Source: Salinibacterium xinjiangense (GTDB lineage Bacteria > Actinomycetota > Actinomycetes > Actinomycetales > Microbacteriaceae). From it: a DNA stretch of 64,000 nucleotides. Below, in pieces: positions 1-8,160 of this stretch (its first letter is position 1; each line of letters starts with the position of its first letter). The stretch lies in NCBI RefSeq assembly GCF_014645015.1, contig NZ_BMLC01000001.1, positions 744,001-808,000 of the forward strand. Reading direction: 5' to 3'. A program made the position numbers and the translations under genes. The notes below the pieces were generated by a model that ran no database searches, was not told the origin of the DNA, and saw only the letters and a program-made list of their open reading frames with translations.

Positions 1-197
1 GCGCGGAGTTCGGCGAGCGCCTCACGTTCGGTGGCGGCATCCGGGATGCTGGATCGAACCGTCGGCGACACCGCGATGGATGCCGGAACGGCGGCCGTGA
101 CGAGCGCCTCGACGGTGTCATAGCCGACCGCGGCGAGCATCGCGGCCTGGGCCGTGGCATCCGTTCCGATGTGGCGCTGTGCGAATTGGTCAGTCAT
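1..197 (-). CDS. gcvP: Glycine dehydrogenase (decarboxylating) P protein, N-terminal part
   Basis: This is the first 65 codons of the PLP-dependent P protein of the glycine cleavage system, which decarboxylates glycine and passes the aminomethyl group to lipoylated GcvH. The gene runs off the left edge. The N-terminus carries the RHIG motif (residues 8-11) that opens this family. Its ATG shares one base with the gcvH stop (TGATG), so it is the third gene of gcvT-gcvH-gcvP. It should therefore share the glycine riboswitch upstream of gcvT. Only the N-terminus is visible, so the catalytic lysine cannot be checked. Confidence 0.9.
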   Translation of the reverse strand, partial: MTDQFAQRHIGTDATAQAAMLAAVGYDTVEALVTAAVPASIAVSPTVRSSIPDAATEREALAELR

Positions 198-574
198 CAC
201 TCGCCCGTCAGTGCCGTGTATGCGGCGAGGTCGAGCATCTCAGGCAGCTCGGTGAATCGCACCTTGACGAGCCACCCTTCACCGAAGGGGTCGCTGTTGA
301 CGAGCTCGGGGCTGTCGCTGACGGCCGCATTCGCCTCGACGACCGTGCCATTCACGGGCGCGAACAACTCACCGACGGACTTGGTGGATTCGATCTCGCC
401 GACCACCGTTCCCTCGACGAGGGTCGAGCCGACCTTCGGCAGTTCGACGAAAACGATGTCTCCGAGCTTCTCGGCGGCGTAGGCGGTGATGCCGACGGTC
501 GCAACATCTCCGTCGACGAGGATCCATTCGTGTTCAGCCGTGTACTTGAGTTCGTTCAGGTCAGCCATGGTCAT
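197..574 (-). CDS. gcvH: Glycine cleavage system H protein
   Basis: GcvH is the lipoyl carrier that shuttles the aminomethyl intermediate between the P, T and L proteins. The 125-residue product has normal family length. The lipoyl-attachment lysine is K65 in the motif ESTKSV. A typical HEWI block sits near residue 15. The chosen ATG overlaps the gcvT stop by 4 bases (ATGA), indicating translational coupling. A second ATG two codons later is also possible. The 3' end overlaps gcvP by one base. Together with gcvT and gcvP it forms a riboswitch-controlled glycine-degradation and one-carbon operon. Confidence 0.97.
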   Translation of the reverse strand: MTMADLNELKYTAEHEWILVDGDVATVGITAYAAEKLGDIVFVELPKVGSTLVEGTVVGEIESTKSVGELFAPVNGTVVEANAAVSDSPELVNSDPFGEGWLVKVRFTELPEMLDLAAYTALTGE

Positions 575-1701
575 GCCTCTCGCTTGTAAAAGGGAAGTGC
601 TACGACGGATGCCGCGACTCGCGACCCCCGCACATCTATTGCCAGCTCGGTACCCGGTGCACTCAGGCCCGGATCGACGTACGCCATCGCAATCGGGTGA
701 CCGAGTGTGGGCGACAGCGCGCCGCTCGTAATCGCGCCGACCTCGACGTCACCGTCGAACACGGCGTACCCCGCCCGGCCGGCGCGCTTGCCCTCGGAGA
801 CGAGCCCGACGAGCACCCGCGCCCCGTCGGGGGCACCGAGCTCTGACGCCTGGCGACCGACGAAGTCGCCCTCCTTCTTGAGGTTCACGACCCTGCCGAG
901 CCCGGCCTGCACAGGAAGGGTGTCCAGCCCGAGTTCGTGGCCGTACAGCGGCATTCCTGCTTCGAGCCTCAGGGTGTCCCGGCTCGCGAGCCCGGCGGGC
1001 TGGAGGCCGAACGGCTGCCCGGCAGCCGTGAGCGCCGCCCAGAGTGCCGCCGCTGCATCCGCCTGGATGTAGAGCTCGAAGCCGTCTTCACCCGTGTACC
1101 CGGTGCGGCCGACCATCAACGGCACCCCGTCGAAGGAGCCGTTGGTGCTCCAGTAATACTTGAGCTCGTCGAGCTGGATGCCAGTGATTCCGGCGGTGGC
1201 CGCGATGATCTCCCGTGACCGTGGGCCCTGCACGGCGATCAGTGACACCTCGTCACTCTGGTCATCCACTGTCACATCGAAGTCGGATGCCCTGGACGCG
1301 AGAGCCTCGACGACGGGGACGCGGTTGCCGGCATTGGCGACCACGAAGAAGGAGTCATCAGCCCTGCGGTAGACGACCAGGTCGTCGATGATGCCGCCTG
1401 CCGTGTCGAGCAGGAGGCTGTACCTGGCCTGGTCGACCGCCACCGCGGAGAGCTTGCCAGCGAGCGCGAAGTCGAGGAAGGCCGCCGCATCGGGGCCGTG
1501 CACCAGGATTTCGGCCATGTGGGAGATATCGAAGATGCCTGCCGCCGTGCGGACGGCGTGGTGCTCGGCCAGGTCGGAACTGTAGCGAACCGGCATGAGC
1601 CACCCGGCGAAATCGGTGAAGCTGGCTCCGGCGGCCGCATGAACATCGTGCAGTGGCGACTGTCGGGGCTGCGCTTCTAAAGCCGGTGAATCATCGGTCA
1701 C
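571..1701 (-). CDS. gcvT: Glycine cleavage system aminomethyltransferase (T protein)
   Basis: GcvT releases ammonia from the aminomethyl group on GcvH and makes 5,10-methylenetetrahydrofolate. The predicted product is 376 residues, a normal length. Family motifs are clear: [29 protein letters not shown] and MPLYGHEL. I start at the GTG at 1701 because AGGAG lies 7 bases upstream. The frame stays open 16 codons further to an ATG, but that extension lies inside the riboswitch expression platform. It is the first gene of the gcvTHP operon. Control by glycine is inferred from the riboswitch. Confidence 0.97.
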   Translation of the reverse strand: MTDDSPALEAQPRQSPLHDVHAAAGASFTDFAGWLMPVRYSSDLAEHHAVRTAAGIFDISHMAEILVHGPDAAAFLDFALAGKLSAVAVDQARYSLLLDTAGGIIDDLVVYRRADDSFFVVANAGNRVPVVEALASRASDFDVTVDDQSDEVSLIAVQGPRSREIIAATAGITGIQLDELKYYWSTNGSFDGVPLMVGRTGYTGEDGFELYIQADAAAALWAALTAAGQPFGLQPAGLASRDTLRLEAGMPLYGHELGLDTLPVQAGLGRVVNLKKEGDFVGRQASELGAPDGARVLVGLVSEGKRAGRAGYAVFDGDVEVGAITSGALSPTLGHPIAMAYVDPGLSAPGTELAIDVRGSRVAASVVALPFYKREA

Positions 1702-1734
1702 GGAGTTCTCCTGTATGCATGGCTGCGGGCGGAA

Positions 1735-1970
1735 CTCCCCCTCTGTCATCGGCCTGAGAGTTTCGCGACCACGAGTGTGAACTCGGGATGGCTTTCACCG
1801 TCGGCGGAAGCAGTGCTGTTTCCAGTTTGCTTCGCTTTTCAGAGTGGCCGTGCCCACGCGCCTCAGCGGGGACAACTCGATGCGGTACGGGAACCTGAGA
1901 GATTGGCGGGGAGGCTTGCTCCTTCGGTGCCGTCGACAGCGCGTGGCACAGTCGTCGGCTCTCCCGCATC
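1735..1970 (-). promoter_or_regulatory. Tandem glycine riboswitch upstream of gcvT
   Basis: Read on the minus strand, two aptamer-like units follow each other. Unit 1 has CGGGAGAGC, then ACCGAAGGAGCAA, then CCAATCTCTCAGG. Unit 2 has CACTCTG, then CCGACGGTGAAAGCC, then GAAACTCTCAGGC and GACAGAGGGGGAG close to the gcvT ribosome site. These are the conserved cores of the glycine (gcvT) riboswitch class. The tandem layout and the position just before gcvT fit the known glycine-induced switch. The exact ends are estimates. Confidence 0.93.
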
Positions 1971-2001
1971 GTGTGGCGGCCAGATGTTCAGTTGTGCGGC
2001 C

Positions 2002-2007
2002 AGCCTA
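2002..2007 (-). promoter_or_regulatory. Putative -10 element of the gcv operon
   Basis: TAGGCT on the minus strand lies about 32 bases before the first riboswitch helix. That is a sensible position for the start of the riboswitch leader. No convincing -35 box was seen. Confidence 0.4.
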
Positions 2008-2033
2008 GCAACTGTGGGCGACTCCCGGCCGTG

Positions 2034-2681
2034 TCACGGCTCGGGAAAGTCGCCGTCATCGGCGCCATCCTCCATCCAGGATGACGCGAGAGTGAGCTCG
2101 ACCCCGAGCGTGTGTTCCATGATGCCCTCGAGCAGTTCGGACATCGTTGCCGACCTGAGCAACCGGATCTGGTCGAGCGGACCGAGTGGTGCGATGGCCG
2201 CGAGCTGCCATACGTGCGCCACGGGGTCATCCGAAAGTTCCACATCAGGAGACCAACTGAGGTCTGAGAACTCACTGGCCCTCGAGAGCGTTCGGCGAAC
2301 GAGCTGCTCGGCGCGCTCCCTCAGCGGCAGCAACGAATCATCCCATTCGAGGTCGGGCAGTTCGCTCACCGTCGCGCTGGGGTGTGGATCCTCGTCGAGC
2401 CACTCCTCGATCGTGATGCGACCCTGCCCCTCGGCGACGAGACCGATAAACCCCTCCGCCGCCTCGAGCTGGACGATTCTCGCCATAGTTCCCACGGAGA
2501 ATCGTTTCTCGCCACCGCCCACCTCCTGGCCGCGCTCGATGAGGACGACCCCGAAATCAGAGGGCTCGTCCTGCAGCACCCTTGAGAGCATCACGATGTA
2601 GCGCTCTTCGAAGATACGAAGACTCAACGGCATATGCGGAAACAGCACGGAACCCAGGGGAAACATCGCCAGAGCAGTCAT
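2034..2681 (-). CDS. LON substrate-binding-domain protein
   Basis: This 215-residue protein matches stand-alone Lon N-terminal (substrate-binding) domain proteins. The start (MFPLGSVLFPHMPLSLRIFEERY) is the family signature, where a hydrophobic strand is followed by RIFE-R-Y. It has no AAA ATPase or serine/lysine protease domain, so it is not Lon protease itself. Stand-alone LON-domain proteins are common in actinobacteria and have no settled function; peptide binding is plausible. It is transcribed away from doxX. A weak hairpin (GCCG/CGGC) overlaps its stop codon and may end transcription before the gcv leader. Confidence 0.85.
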   Translation of the reverse strand: MTALAMFPLGSVLFPHMPLSLRIFEERYIVMLSRVLQDEPSDFGVVLIERGQEVGGGEKRFSVGTMARIVQLEAAEGFIGLVAEGQGRITIEEWLDEDPHPSATVSELPDLEWDDSLLPLRERAEQLVRRTLSRASEFSDLSWSPDVELSDDPVAHVWQLAAIAPLGPLDQIRLLRSATMSELLEGIMEHTLGVELTLASSWMEDGADDGDFPEP

Positions 2682-2695
2682 CCCCCCAGCGAACC

Positions 2696-2875
2696 ATGCA
2701 TCGCACCCTGTTGCCAGCCCCAGACGGACACGATTGGCTACGAACAGTGGGGGAAGGGCTTGTCGAGCGGTTATCGGTCTACCCCATCACCGCGTCGGAG
2801 ATCCTGTTCGGCACCACAATTCTGGTGATCGCCTGGTCGCGCAGGGCCGCCCGATACCCCAGAGTTGTCTCATGA
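2696..2875 (+). CDS. Possible small membrane-like ORF coupled to doxX
   Basis: A 59-codon frame ends with a TGA that overlaps the doxX ATG by 4 bases (ATGA), as in coupled genes. The second half has GC-rich third positions and a hydrophobic run (SEILFGTTILVIAW, about residues 34-47) followed by arginines. I do not recognise a family. No ribosome site precedes the ATG, so it may instead be the tail of a decayed gene, or chance. Confidence 0.28.
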   Translation: MHRTLLPAPDGHDWLRTVGEGLVERLSVYPITASEILFGTTILVIAWSRRAARYPRVVS

Positions 2876-3318
2876 CGATCGCATCCGGCACCGCACCCTC
2901 CCGATCGAGTTCGGTGGGTCGCACCATCGGCAGGGTGCTGCTCGGGCTGTTCCTGGTCGGAGCCGGTGTCGGGCATCTCACCATCGCGCGGGAGGGGTTC
3001 CAGGCACAGGTGCCGCCATGGCTTCCGTTCGACGTCGACTTCGTCGTCGTGGCATCCGGAATCGCGGAGATCACTCTCGGGCTCGCCCTGCTGCTGCTCA
3101 CCCGATACCGGATCGCGGTGGGCTGGATTGTCGCGCTGTTCTTCCTGGCGATCTTCCCCGGAAACATCTCGCAGCTGTTCGTGCACACCGCTGCAGAGGG
3201 TTGGGACAACGCCATGGCCGTGGCACTCGGAGTACGCCTGCTGTTCCAGCCGCTGTTGGTGCTCTGGGCGCTGTGGTCGACGAGTGCGTGGGCGTGGTGG
3301 AGAGGGCGCCGCTCCTAG
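2872..3318 (+). CDS. DoxX-family integral membrane protein
   Basis: This 148-residue protein has four hydrophobic segments (about residues 20-40, 55-75, 80-100 and 115-140) and the DoxX-like opening RVLLGLFLVGAGVGHL. DoxX-family proteins are small membrane proteins linked in some bacteria to redox or thiol stress; the substrate here is unknown. I start at the ATG at 2872; the longer frame upstream begins with sequence that is not DoxX-like. Its stop overlaps the convergent ABC-F gene by 4 bases, so the two transcripts must overlap or share a terminator zone. Confidence 0.83.
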   Translation: MTIASGTAPSRSSSVGRTIGRVLLGLFLVGAGVGHLTIAREGFQAQVPPWLPFDVDFVVVASGIAEITLGLALLLLTRYRIAVGWIVALFFLAIFPGNISQLFVHTAAEGWDNAMAVALGVRLLFQPLLVLWALWSTSAWAWWRGRRS

Positions 3319-4901
3319 GCGACGCGAACGTCGATCTCGCCGGGTTCGGCGCCGTCTGCTCCGAACACTAGGAAGCGATTCGCGATCTTGTCTGTGAAGA
3401 ACCTGTCGTGGCTGACGACCACCACGGCGCCGGGGAAGTGAACGAGCGCGCGCTCCATCACCTGGGTGCTCGCCATGTCGAGGTGGTTGGTCGGCTCATC
3501 CAGCAACAGCACGGATGCCCCCGACAGCAGGCATTGCGCCATCGCCACCCTCGCGCGCTGGCCACCTGACAGGTTGCCGATGCGCTGCTTCAGGTCGGCC
3601 TCGGAGAACTGGAACATCGCCAGGAACCGGCCGACCGACTTGCGCGTTGCCGTCAGAGCGAGGCTGTTCGGCATCGCGTTGACGGCGTGCGTGACGGTGT
3701 CGTCGTCGTCGAGCTCGTCGAGCACCCTGTTGTACGAGACGACGTCACTGCCCTTCGTCCAGACGGTCTCCCCCGTGTCCGGCTTCTCGTCCGTGAGCAC
3801 GCGCAACAGAGTGGACTTCCCGCTGCCGTTGGATCCGAGGATGACGATGCGGTCACGCCGACGGATCTCGAAACTGAGGTCGGAGAACAGCACACGGCCG
3901 TCGTATGACTTGCTGATGCGATCGACCCGGCAGAGCACATCCTTGATGTGCAGGCCTCCGTAGATCTCGGTGATGATCTGGTCGACCGGCCGAGGAGCCC
4001 GGCTCTTCTTGATGTTCGACAGCTGCTTGTCGAGCCCTCGGCTTGCTGCCTTCGCCGCCTCTCGACGGTCGGCGATGCCCTCGGCCTCGAAAGCGAGCAA
4101 CTCCGACTCGTGCACGAATTGCTGTTCGAGGGTCTTCAGCCTGAATTGCTTCTGCACCACATACTCGCCGAAATTTCCGGGGTACTCGTGCAGGTGGAAG
4201 TTCTCGACCTCGATGATGCGGGTGACCACGGAATCAAGGAAGCGCCGGTCATGCGAGACGATGATGGCGGCGCCGTGGAAGCCGCGGAACCAGGCCTCCA
4301 ACCACTCGACACCCGCGACATCGAGGAAGTTGGTCGGCTCATCAAGCAGCAGCACGTCGGGGTCTTCGAGCACGATCTTGGCGAGCGCCGCGCGGTTGCG
4401 CCAGCCACCCGACAGGTCGTCGATCGCGCTGGTGCGATGCGCCTCGGTGAAGCCGAGGGTGGTGAGCGCCTGGTCGATGCGACGCTTGTAGTCCCAGCCG
4501 TCGAGGCGATCCATGTCTTCGAAGAGGGCCGCCTGGCGATGGATGAGCGCGTCGAGGTTGGCGCTCGTGTCGGCCGCGATGGTCGCATCGATGCTCGCGA
4601 GCTGGGTCTCGATCGCCCTGATGTCGACGAACAGGTCGTCGAGAACCTCGAGGATGGTCGCGGAACCATTCAACTCTGAGAACTGGGAGAAATAGCCGAA
4701 CTTCATGCCCGGTTCGATCGTGACGCTGCCACTCGTCGGAGCGAGCTGCTCGAGTACAAGCTTCAATAGCGACGACTTGCCCGAGCCGTTGCGACCGATC
4801 AGCCCGACACGGTCTTTCGGCTCCAGCCTGAAGAACGCCTCCCGCAGCACCTGCGTATTCTCGATCCGCAACTCGACATCGTTCAACCTGATCAGGCTCA
4901 T
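3315..4901 (-). CDS. ABC-F family ATPase (ribosome-associated type)
   Basis: The 528-residue protein has two complete ABC ATPase domains and no membrane segments, the mark of the ABC-F class. Walker A motifs are GRNGSGKS (from residue 36) and GSNGSGKS (in the second half). ABC signatures are LSGGW and LSGGQ, each followed by LLLDEPTN. The ~80-residue charged linker between the domains fits the P-site tRNA interaction motif region. ABC-F proteins act on ribosomes, either as translation factors or in ribosome protection against antibiotics. Sequence alone does not show which applies here. It overlaps the convergent doxX stop by 4 bases. Confidence 0.92.
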   Translation of the reverse strand: MSLIRLNDVELRIENTQVLREAFFRLEPKDRVGLIGRNGSGKSSLLKLVLEQLAPTSGSVTIEPGMKFGYFSQFSELNGSATILEVLDDLFVDIRAIETQLASIDATIAADTSANLDALIHRQAALFEDMDRLDGWDYKRRIDQALTTLGFTEAHRTSAIDDLSGGWRNRAALAKIVLEDPDVLLLDEPTNFLDVAGVEWLEAWFRGFHGAAIIVSHDRRFLDSVVTRIIEVENFHLHEYPGNFGEYVVQKQFRLKTLEQQFVHESELLAFEAEGIADRREAAKAASRGLDKQLSNIKKSRAPRPVDQIITEIYGGLHIKDVLCRVDRISKSYDGRVLFSDLSFEIRRRDRIVILGSNGSGKSTLLRVLTDEKPDTGETVWTKGSDVVSYNRVLDELDDDDTVTHAVNAMPNSLALTATRKSVGRFLAMFQFSEADLKQRIGNLSGGQRARVAMAQCLLSGASVLLLDEPTNHLDMASTQVMERALVHFPGAVVVVSHDRFFTDKIANRFLVFGADGAEPGEIDVRVA

Positions 4902-4917
4902 GCTCCGGCTCTTTTCC

Positions 4918-5060
4918 TCAGTCGATCACTCCAGCCGTAGCCTCGATCTCCACCAATTGTCCCGGATACCCGAGCACCGTCACGCCAATGAGCGTGCTCG
5001 GCACCTCGTGCGCGCCGAATCGCCCTACCCTGCCGAGCCTGCATTCCCCGCACGGCCTCG
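4918..5060 (-). pseudogene. Truncated RidA-family remnant (C-terminal part)
   Basis: Between the SOUL gene and the ABC-F gene, the minus strand encodes a tail reading STLIGVTVLGYPGQLVEIEA and ending VID-stop. This matches the C-terminus of RidA/YjgF imine deaminases (STLV-V--L--P--LVEIEATAVID). The N-terminal two thirds of that ~130-residue family are absent; the frame upstream is unrelated. I call it a decayed ridA fragment. The arginine that binds the carboxylate is not in the preserved part. Confidence 0.65.
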
Positions 5061-5063
5061 CAG

Positions 5064-5573
5064 TCAGTCGGCGAGTCGCAGGAGAGCCTCGTTGCGTCGC
5101 AGGAATCCAGGCTTCCACGGAGCGTCGTATCGCGCGAAGTAGGGCACCCCGACGGGGCTGAAACCGGATGCCGCCACCGCCGCCGCGAGCCTCAGGGCGT
5201 TGTCCGCGAAGCGGGCCTCATCCGCACCACCGCTGAACCGGCGAGCCGCGACACGACCGGCAGGCGCCACCCTGGTGCGAACACCCGCTCCGGTCGGGAT
5301 TGGGACCGACGCGGCATCCATGTCGTCAGGAAGCACGAAGCTCACGGTGTACCGCTCCCCGACGGGCGCCTGGATTACCGGGGCCGTCATCGCCACCTTC
5401 GTGTTGCCCGCGTTATCGCCACTGATGTAGCTGATGAGCGGCCTGAACCCCCGATTTCCGGCCTCGAAGAAGTCACCGCCCACATCGACCTCGACGAGCA
5501 GGTGCTCCGGATAGCTCCGCACCTCGAACCCGTCATGCTCGCTCTCGACGACGTACGGCTGGATCTCGGTCAT
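5064..5573 (-). CDS. SOUL-family heme-binding protein
   Basis: This 169-residue protein resembles the SOUL/HEBP heme-binding family: FEVRSYP near the start, the central K-AMTAPV block, a YTVSFVLP strand and the WKPGFLRRNE C-terminus. The bacterial role is unclear; heme or porphyrin binding is the family expectation. The ATG at 5573 is preferred over a 54-codon upstream extension because a TACACT hexamer ends 5 bases before it, consistent with a leaderless start. It lies 32 bp downstream of the AsnC-type regulator on the same strand. Confidence 0.85.
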   Translation of the reverse strand: MTEIQPYVVESEHDGFEVRSYPEHLLVEVDVGGDFFEAGNRGFRPLISYISGDNAGNTKVAMTAPVIQAPVGERYTVSFVLPDDMDAASVPIPTGAGVRTRVAPAGRVAARRFSGGADEARFADNALRLAAAVAASGFSPVGVPYFARYDAPWKPGFLRRNEALLRLAD

Positions 5574-5578
5574 GCGGC

Positions 5579-5584
5579 AGTGTA
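5579..5584 (-). promoter_or_regulatory. Leaderless-type -10 of the SOUL gene
   Basis: TACACT on the minus strand, 5 bases before the ATG. There is no Shine-Dalgarno sequence between them. Confidence 0.5.
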
Positions 5585-5605
5585 CGTCCGCACGATGGGA
5601 TGCGC

Positions 5606-6028
5606 CTAGATCATCACCGAGCTGAGCAGCAGGCTCGTCTCGCTGTTGACGACACCATCCAGCGACCGGATGCGCGCCAGCACTCCATCGAAATGCCCCA
5701 GTGTGTCGGTGCGAAGCTCTGCCACGAGATCCCACGCGCCGTTGGTCGTGTGCAGCGTGTGCACCTCCGGGAATCCGCGGAGCTGGCGGATCACGTCATC
5801 GGTCGTTCGACCCTCCACCTCGATGAGGGACACCGCGCGTATCGTGTCCGGGTCGTTCTCGACGCGCACCCTGGCCGAGAATCCGAGGATCGTGCCCGTG
5901 TCCAGCAGCCGGTCCAGCCGGCTGGTGACCGTGGTCCTGGTGACCCCCAGCTCCCTCGCGAGCACCGCCACCGGCTCGCGGGCGTTGGTTCTGAGTAGGC
6001 CGATGAGACGTCGATCCAGGTCATCCAT
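5606..6028 (-). CDS. Lrp/AsnC family transcriptional regulator
   Basis: The 140-residue protein has an N-terminal winged helix-turn-helix (LARELGVTRTTVTSRLDRL, about residues 22-40) and a C-terminal RAM/AsnC ligand-binding domain. This is the standard Lrp/AsnC layout, usually sensing an amino acid. It is divergent from the ornithine cyclodeaminase-ctlX pair, with 135 bp between the starts, so it is the likely regulator of ornithine/citrulline use (inference). I start at the ATG at 6028 because TACAAT sits exactly 6 bases upstream. An ATG two codons earlier abuts the hexamer. Confidence 0.92.
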   Translation of the reverse strand: MDDLDRRLIGLLRTNAREPVAVLARELGVTRTTVTSRLDRLLDTGTILGFSARVRVENDPDTIRAVSLIEVEGRTTDDVIRQLRGFPEVHTLHTTNGAWDLVAELRTDTLGHFDGVLARIRSLDGVVNSETSLLLSSVMI

Positions 6029-6034
6029 GTGCAT

Positions 6035-6040
6035 ATTGTA
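6035..6040 (-). promoter_or_regulatory. Leaderless-type -10 of the AsnC-family gene
   Basis: TACAAT on the minus strand, 6 bases before the ATG at 6028. This favours the downstream of two close ATG codons. Confidence 0.55.
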
Positions 6041-6163
6041 TGTTGACTATTGGCAGTTCGCGCATGGACTACTCCAGAAGATCACTCTCTGATCATTGTT
6101 GCTGCATACTGCTCATTCGTAGGCTGGCAATACGAGATTGTCGTACGAGATTAGGGAGAAATC

Positions 6164-7195
6164 ATGGTGCGCTTCGTCGACGTAGGAAACATGAGCCGCT
6201 GGATCGCCGCCACCGGCATCGAGTCGATCATCACCGGCATGGTGGGCTACCTCGAAGAAGACTTCGCGCGCTGGCCCATCTTCGACAAGTCCGCTCGGGT
6301 CGCGAGCCACTCCCCGCTCGGCGTCATCGAGCTCATGCCCACCAGCGATGGCGAGACCTACGCGTTCAAGTACGTCAACGGGCACCCCTCCAACCCCTCG
6401 CGCGGCCACCAGACGGTGACGGCCTTCGGCGTGCTCGCCGACGTGAGCACCGGTTACCCGACCTTTTGGGCCGAGATGACCCTGCTCACAGCGCTCCGCA
6501 CCGCCGCGACATCGGTCTTTGCCGCACAGCTTCTCGCCCGCCCGGAATCGACCGTCATGGCGATGATCGGCACCGGCACGCAGGCCGAATTCCAGGCCCT
6601 CGGCTTCCGCGCCGGCCTCGGCATCACGACCCTGCGCGTGTGGGACACCGACCCGGCGGCGCTCGACAAGTTCATCGAGAACGTCACCCCGCTCGGCTTC
6701 GAGATCATCAGGGCGACGGATGCCGCCGACGCCGTCCGCGGAGCCGACATCGTCACCACCTGCACGGCGGACAAGGCCAACGCGACCATCGTCACCGACG
6801 AGATGATCGAGCCCGGGATGCACCTCAACGCGATCGGCGGCGACTGCCCGGGCAAGACGGAACTGGATGCGGACATCCTGCGTCGATCGGACGTCTTCGT
6901 CGAATTCCCCGAGCAGACCCGCATCGAGGGCGAGATCCAGCAGGTCGAGGCAGACTTCCCGGTGACCGAACTCTGGCGCGTGCTGGTCGGCGAGGCCACC
7001 GGGCGCACCACCACCCAGCAGGTGACGGTCTTCGACTCCGTCGGATTCGCGATCGAAGACTTCTCCGCACTCCGGTACGCGCGCGACGCCGTCAATGGCA
7101 CCGACTTCTTCACCGAGGTCGACCTGATCGCCGAGCCCGCCGACCCGAAGAACCTGTATTCGCTGGTCGCGGCAGCTGCCGCCGTCCCCGCCTGA
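6164..7195 (+). CDS. ocd: Ornithine cyclodeaminase
   Basis: The 343-residue protein belongs to the ornithine cyclodeaminase/mu-crystallin family, which converts L-ornithine to L-proline and ammonia using tightly bound NAD. It shows the nucleotide-binding GTGTQAEFQ block (about 136-144), the substrate-binding KYVNGHP region and the conserved GGDCPGKTEL segment. GGGAG lies just before the ATG. ctlX follows 6 bases after its stop. The pair fits a route from citrulline (or arginine) through ornithine to proline. The divergent AsnC gene is the likely regulator. Confidence 0.92.
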   Translation: MVRFVDVGNMSRWIAATGIESIITGMVGYLEEDFARWPIFDKSARVASHSPLGVIELMPTSDGETYAFKYVNGHPSNPSRGHQTVTAFGVLADVSTGYPTFWAEMTLLTALRTAATSVFAAQLLARPESTVMAMIGTGTQAEFQALGFRAGLGITTLRVWDTDPAALDKFIENVTPLGFEIIRATDAADAVRGADIVTTCTADKANATIVTDEMIEPGMHLNAIGGDCPGKTELDADILRRSDVFVEFPEQTRIEGEIQQVEADFPVTELWRVLVGEATGRTTTQQVTVFDSVGFAIEDFSALRYARDAVNGTDFFTEVDLIAEPADPKNLYSLVAAAAAVPA

Positions 7196-7201
7196 CCGCA
7201 C

Positions 7202-8131
7202 GTGAGCGTCCAGAGCCCGTCGGCAGTCGTCCTGATCCGACCCCACCATTTCGGGCCGAACCCGGCGACCGCGCTCGACAATGCTTTCCAGTCGGTCGAT
7301 CCGACACGGGATGCTGCGGCGATCGCCCGCGATGCGTACACCGAGAGCACCCTGCTGGCCGAGGCGCTGGAGCAGGCCGGCGTGCAGGTGCACCTCTTCG
7401 AAGACACGGAGAGCGTGCGGCCTGACAGCGTGTTTCCGAACAACTGGTTCTCCACGCACCCCGGAGGTCGCATCGCGGTGTATCCGATGTATTCGCCGAA
7501 CCGCCGCACCGAGCGCCGAGCCGACATCATCGAGCTGCTGAAGGAGCGGTTCAGGGTGCAGGACATCATCGACTTCTCGGGGCTGGAACACGACGGCATC
7601 TTCCTCGAGGGAACCGGCGCGATGGTGCTCGATCACACGAACCGGGTCGCATACACGGCCTCGTCCCATCGCGCCGATTCGCTCGCACTCGAGCGATTCT
7701 GCGCCACCTTCGGCTACGAACCGATGATGTTCGTGGCCAGCGACCCACGCGGTACCCCGATCTATCACACCAACGTGATGATGTGCATTGCCACGGAGTT
7801 CGTGCTCGTCGGGCTATCGCTCATCGAAAATCCCCGGCGCCGCCAGGAGGTCGCCGACCGGCTGACCGAACCCGGTCGCCAGCTCATCGACCTCAGCGCA
7901 GACCAGGTAGCCGACTTCGCGGGAAACGCGATCGAACTGCGGTCGCCACAGGGCAGGATCCTGGTGATGTCGGCTCGCGCCGCCGCAACGCTCAGGGTGT
8001 CGCAGCGGAAAGTGATCGAACGCAGTTGCCGGATCGTGACTGTCGACATCCCCACGATCGAGCTCGCGGGGGGCTCCGTACGGTGCATGATTGCGGGCAT
8101 CCACCTCGACCGGAGGCCTGTGCTGGTCTAG
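7202..8131 (+). CDS. ctlX: CtlX-type citrulline hydrolase (arginine deiminase superfamily)
   Basis: This 309-residue guanidino-modifying enzyme matches the CtlX subgroup, in which citrulline is hydrolysed to ornithine. Visible features are PDSVFPNNWFSTHPGG, the general-base block LEHDGIFLEGTGAMVLD and the catalytic cysteine in GGSVRCM (C295). The GTG start is 6 bases after the ocd stop. Its position next to ornithine cyclodeaminase supports citrulline-to-ornithine-to-proline catabolism. A dimethylarginine or arginine substrate remains possible, because assignment within this superfamily rests on similarity recalled from memory. Confidence 0.85.
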   Translation: MSVQSPSAVVLIRPHHFGPNPATALDNAFQSVDPTRDAAAIARDAYTESTLLAEALEQAGVQVHLFEDTESVRPDSVFPNNWFSTHPGGRIAVYPMYSPNRRTERRADIIELLKERFRVQDIIDFSGLEHDGIFLEGTGAMVLDHTNRVAYTASSHRADSLALERFCATFGYEPMMFVASDPRGTPIYHTNVMMCIATEFVLVGLSLIENPRRRQEVADRLTEPGRQLIDLSADQVADFAGNAIELRSPQGRILVMSARAAATLRVSQRKVIERSCRIVTVDIPTIELAGGSVRCMIAGIHLDRRPVLV

Positions 8132-8160
8132 CTGGCGCGGGCCCAGGGGTGCAGCGCGAA

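Noticed and set aside
1702-1749. 16-codon N-terminal extension of gcvT to an upstream ATG
   Set aside because: It lies in the riboswitch expression platform, and the GTG at 1701 has a well-placed AGGAG.
6113-7768. 551-codon open frame on the minus strand
   Set aside because: It is antisense to ocd and ctlX, which have clear family motifs; open antisense frames of this length are common in GC-rich genes.
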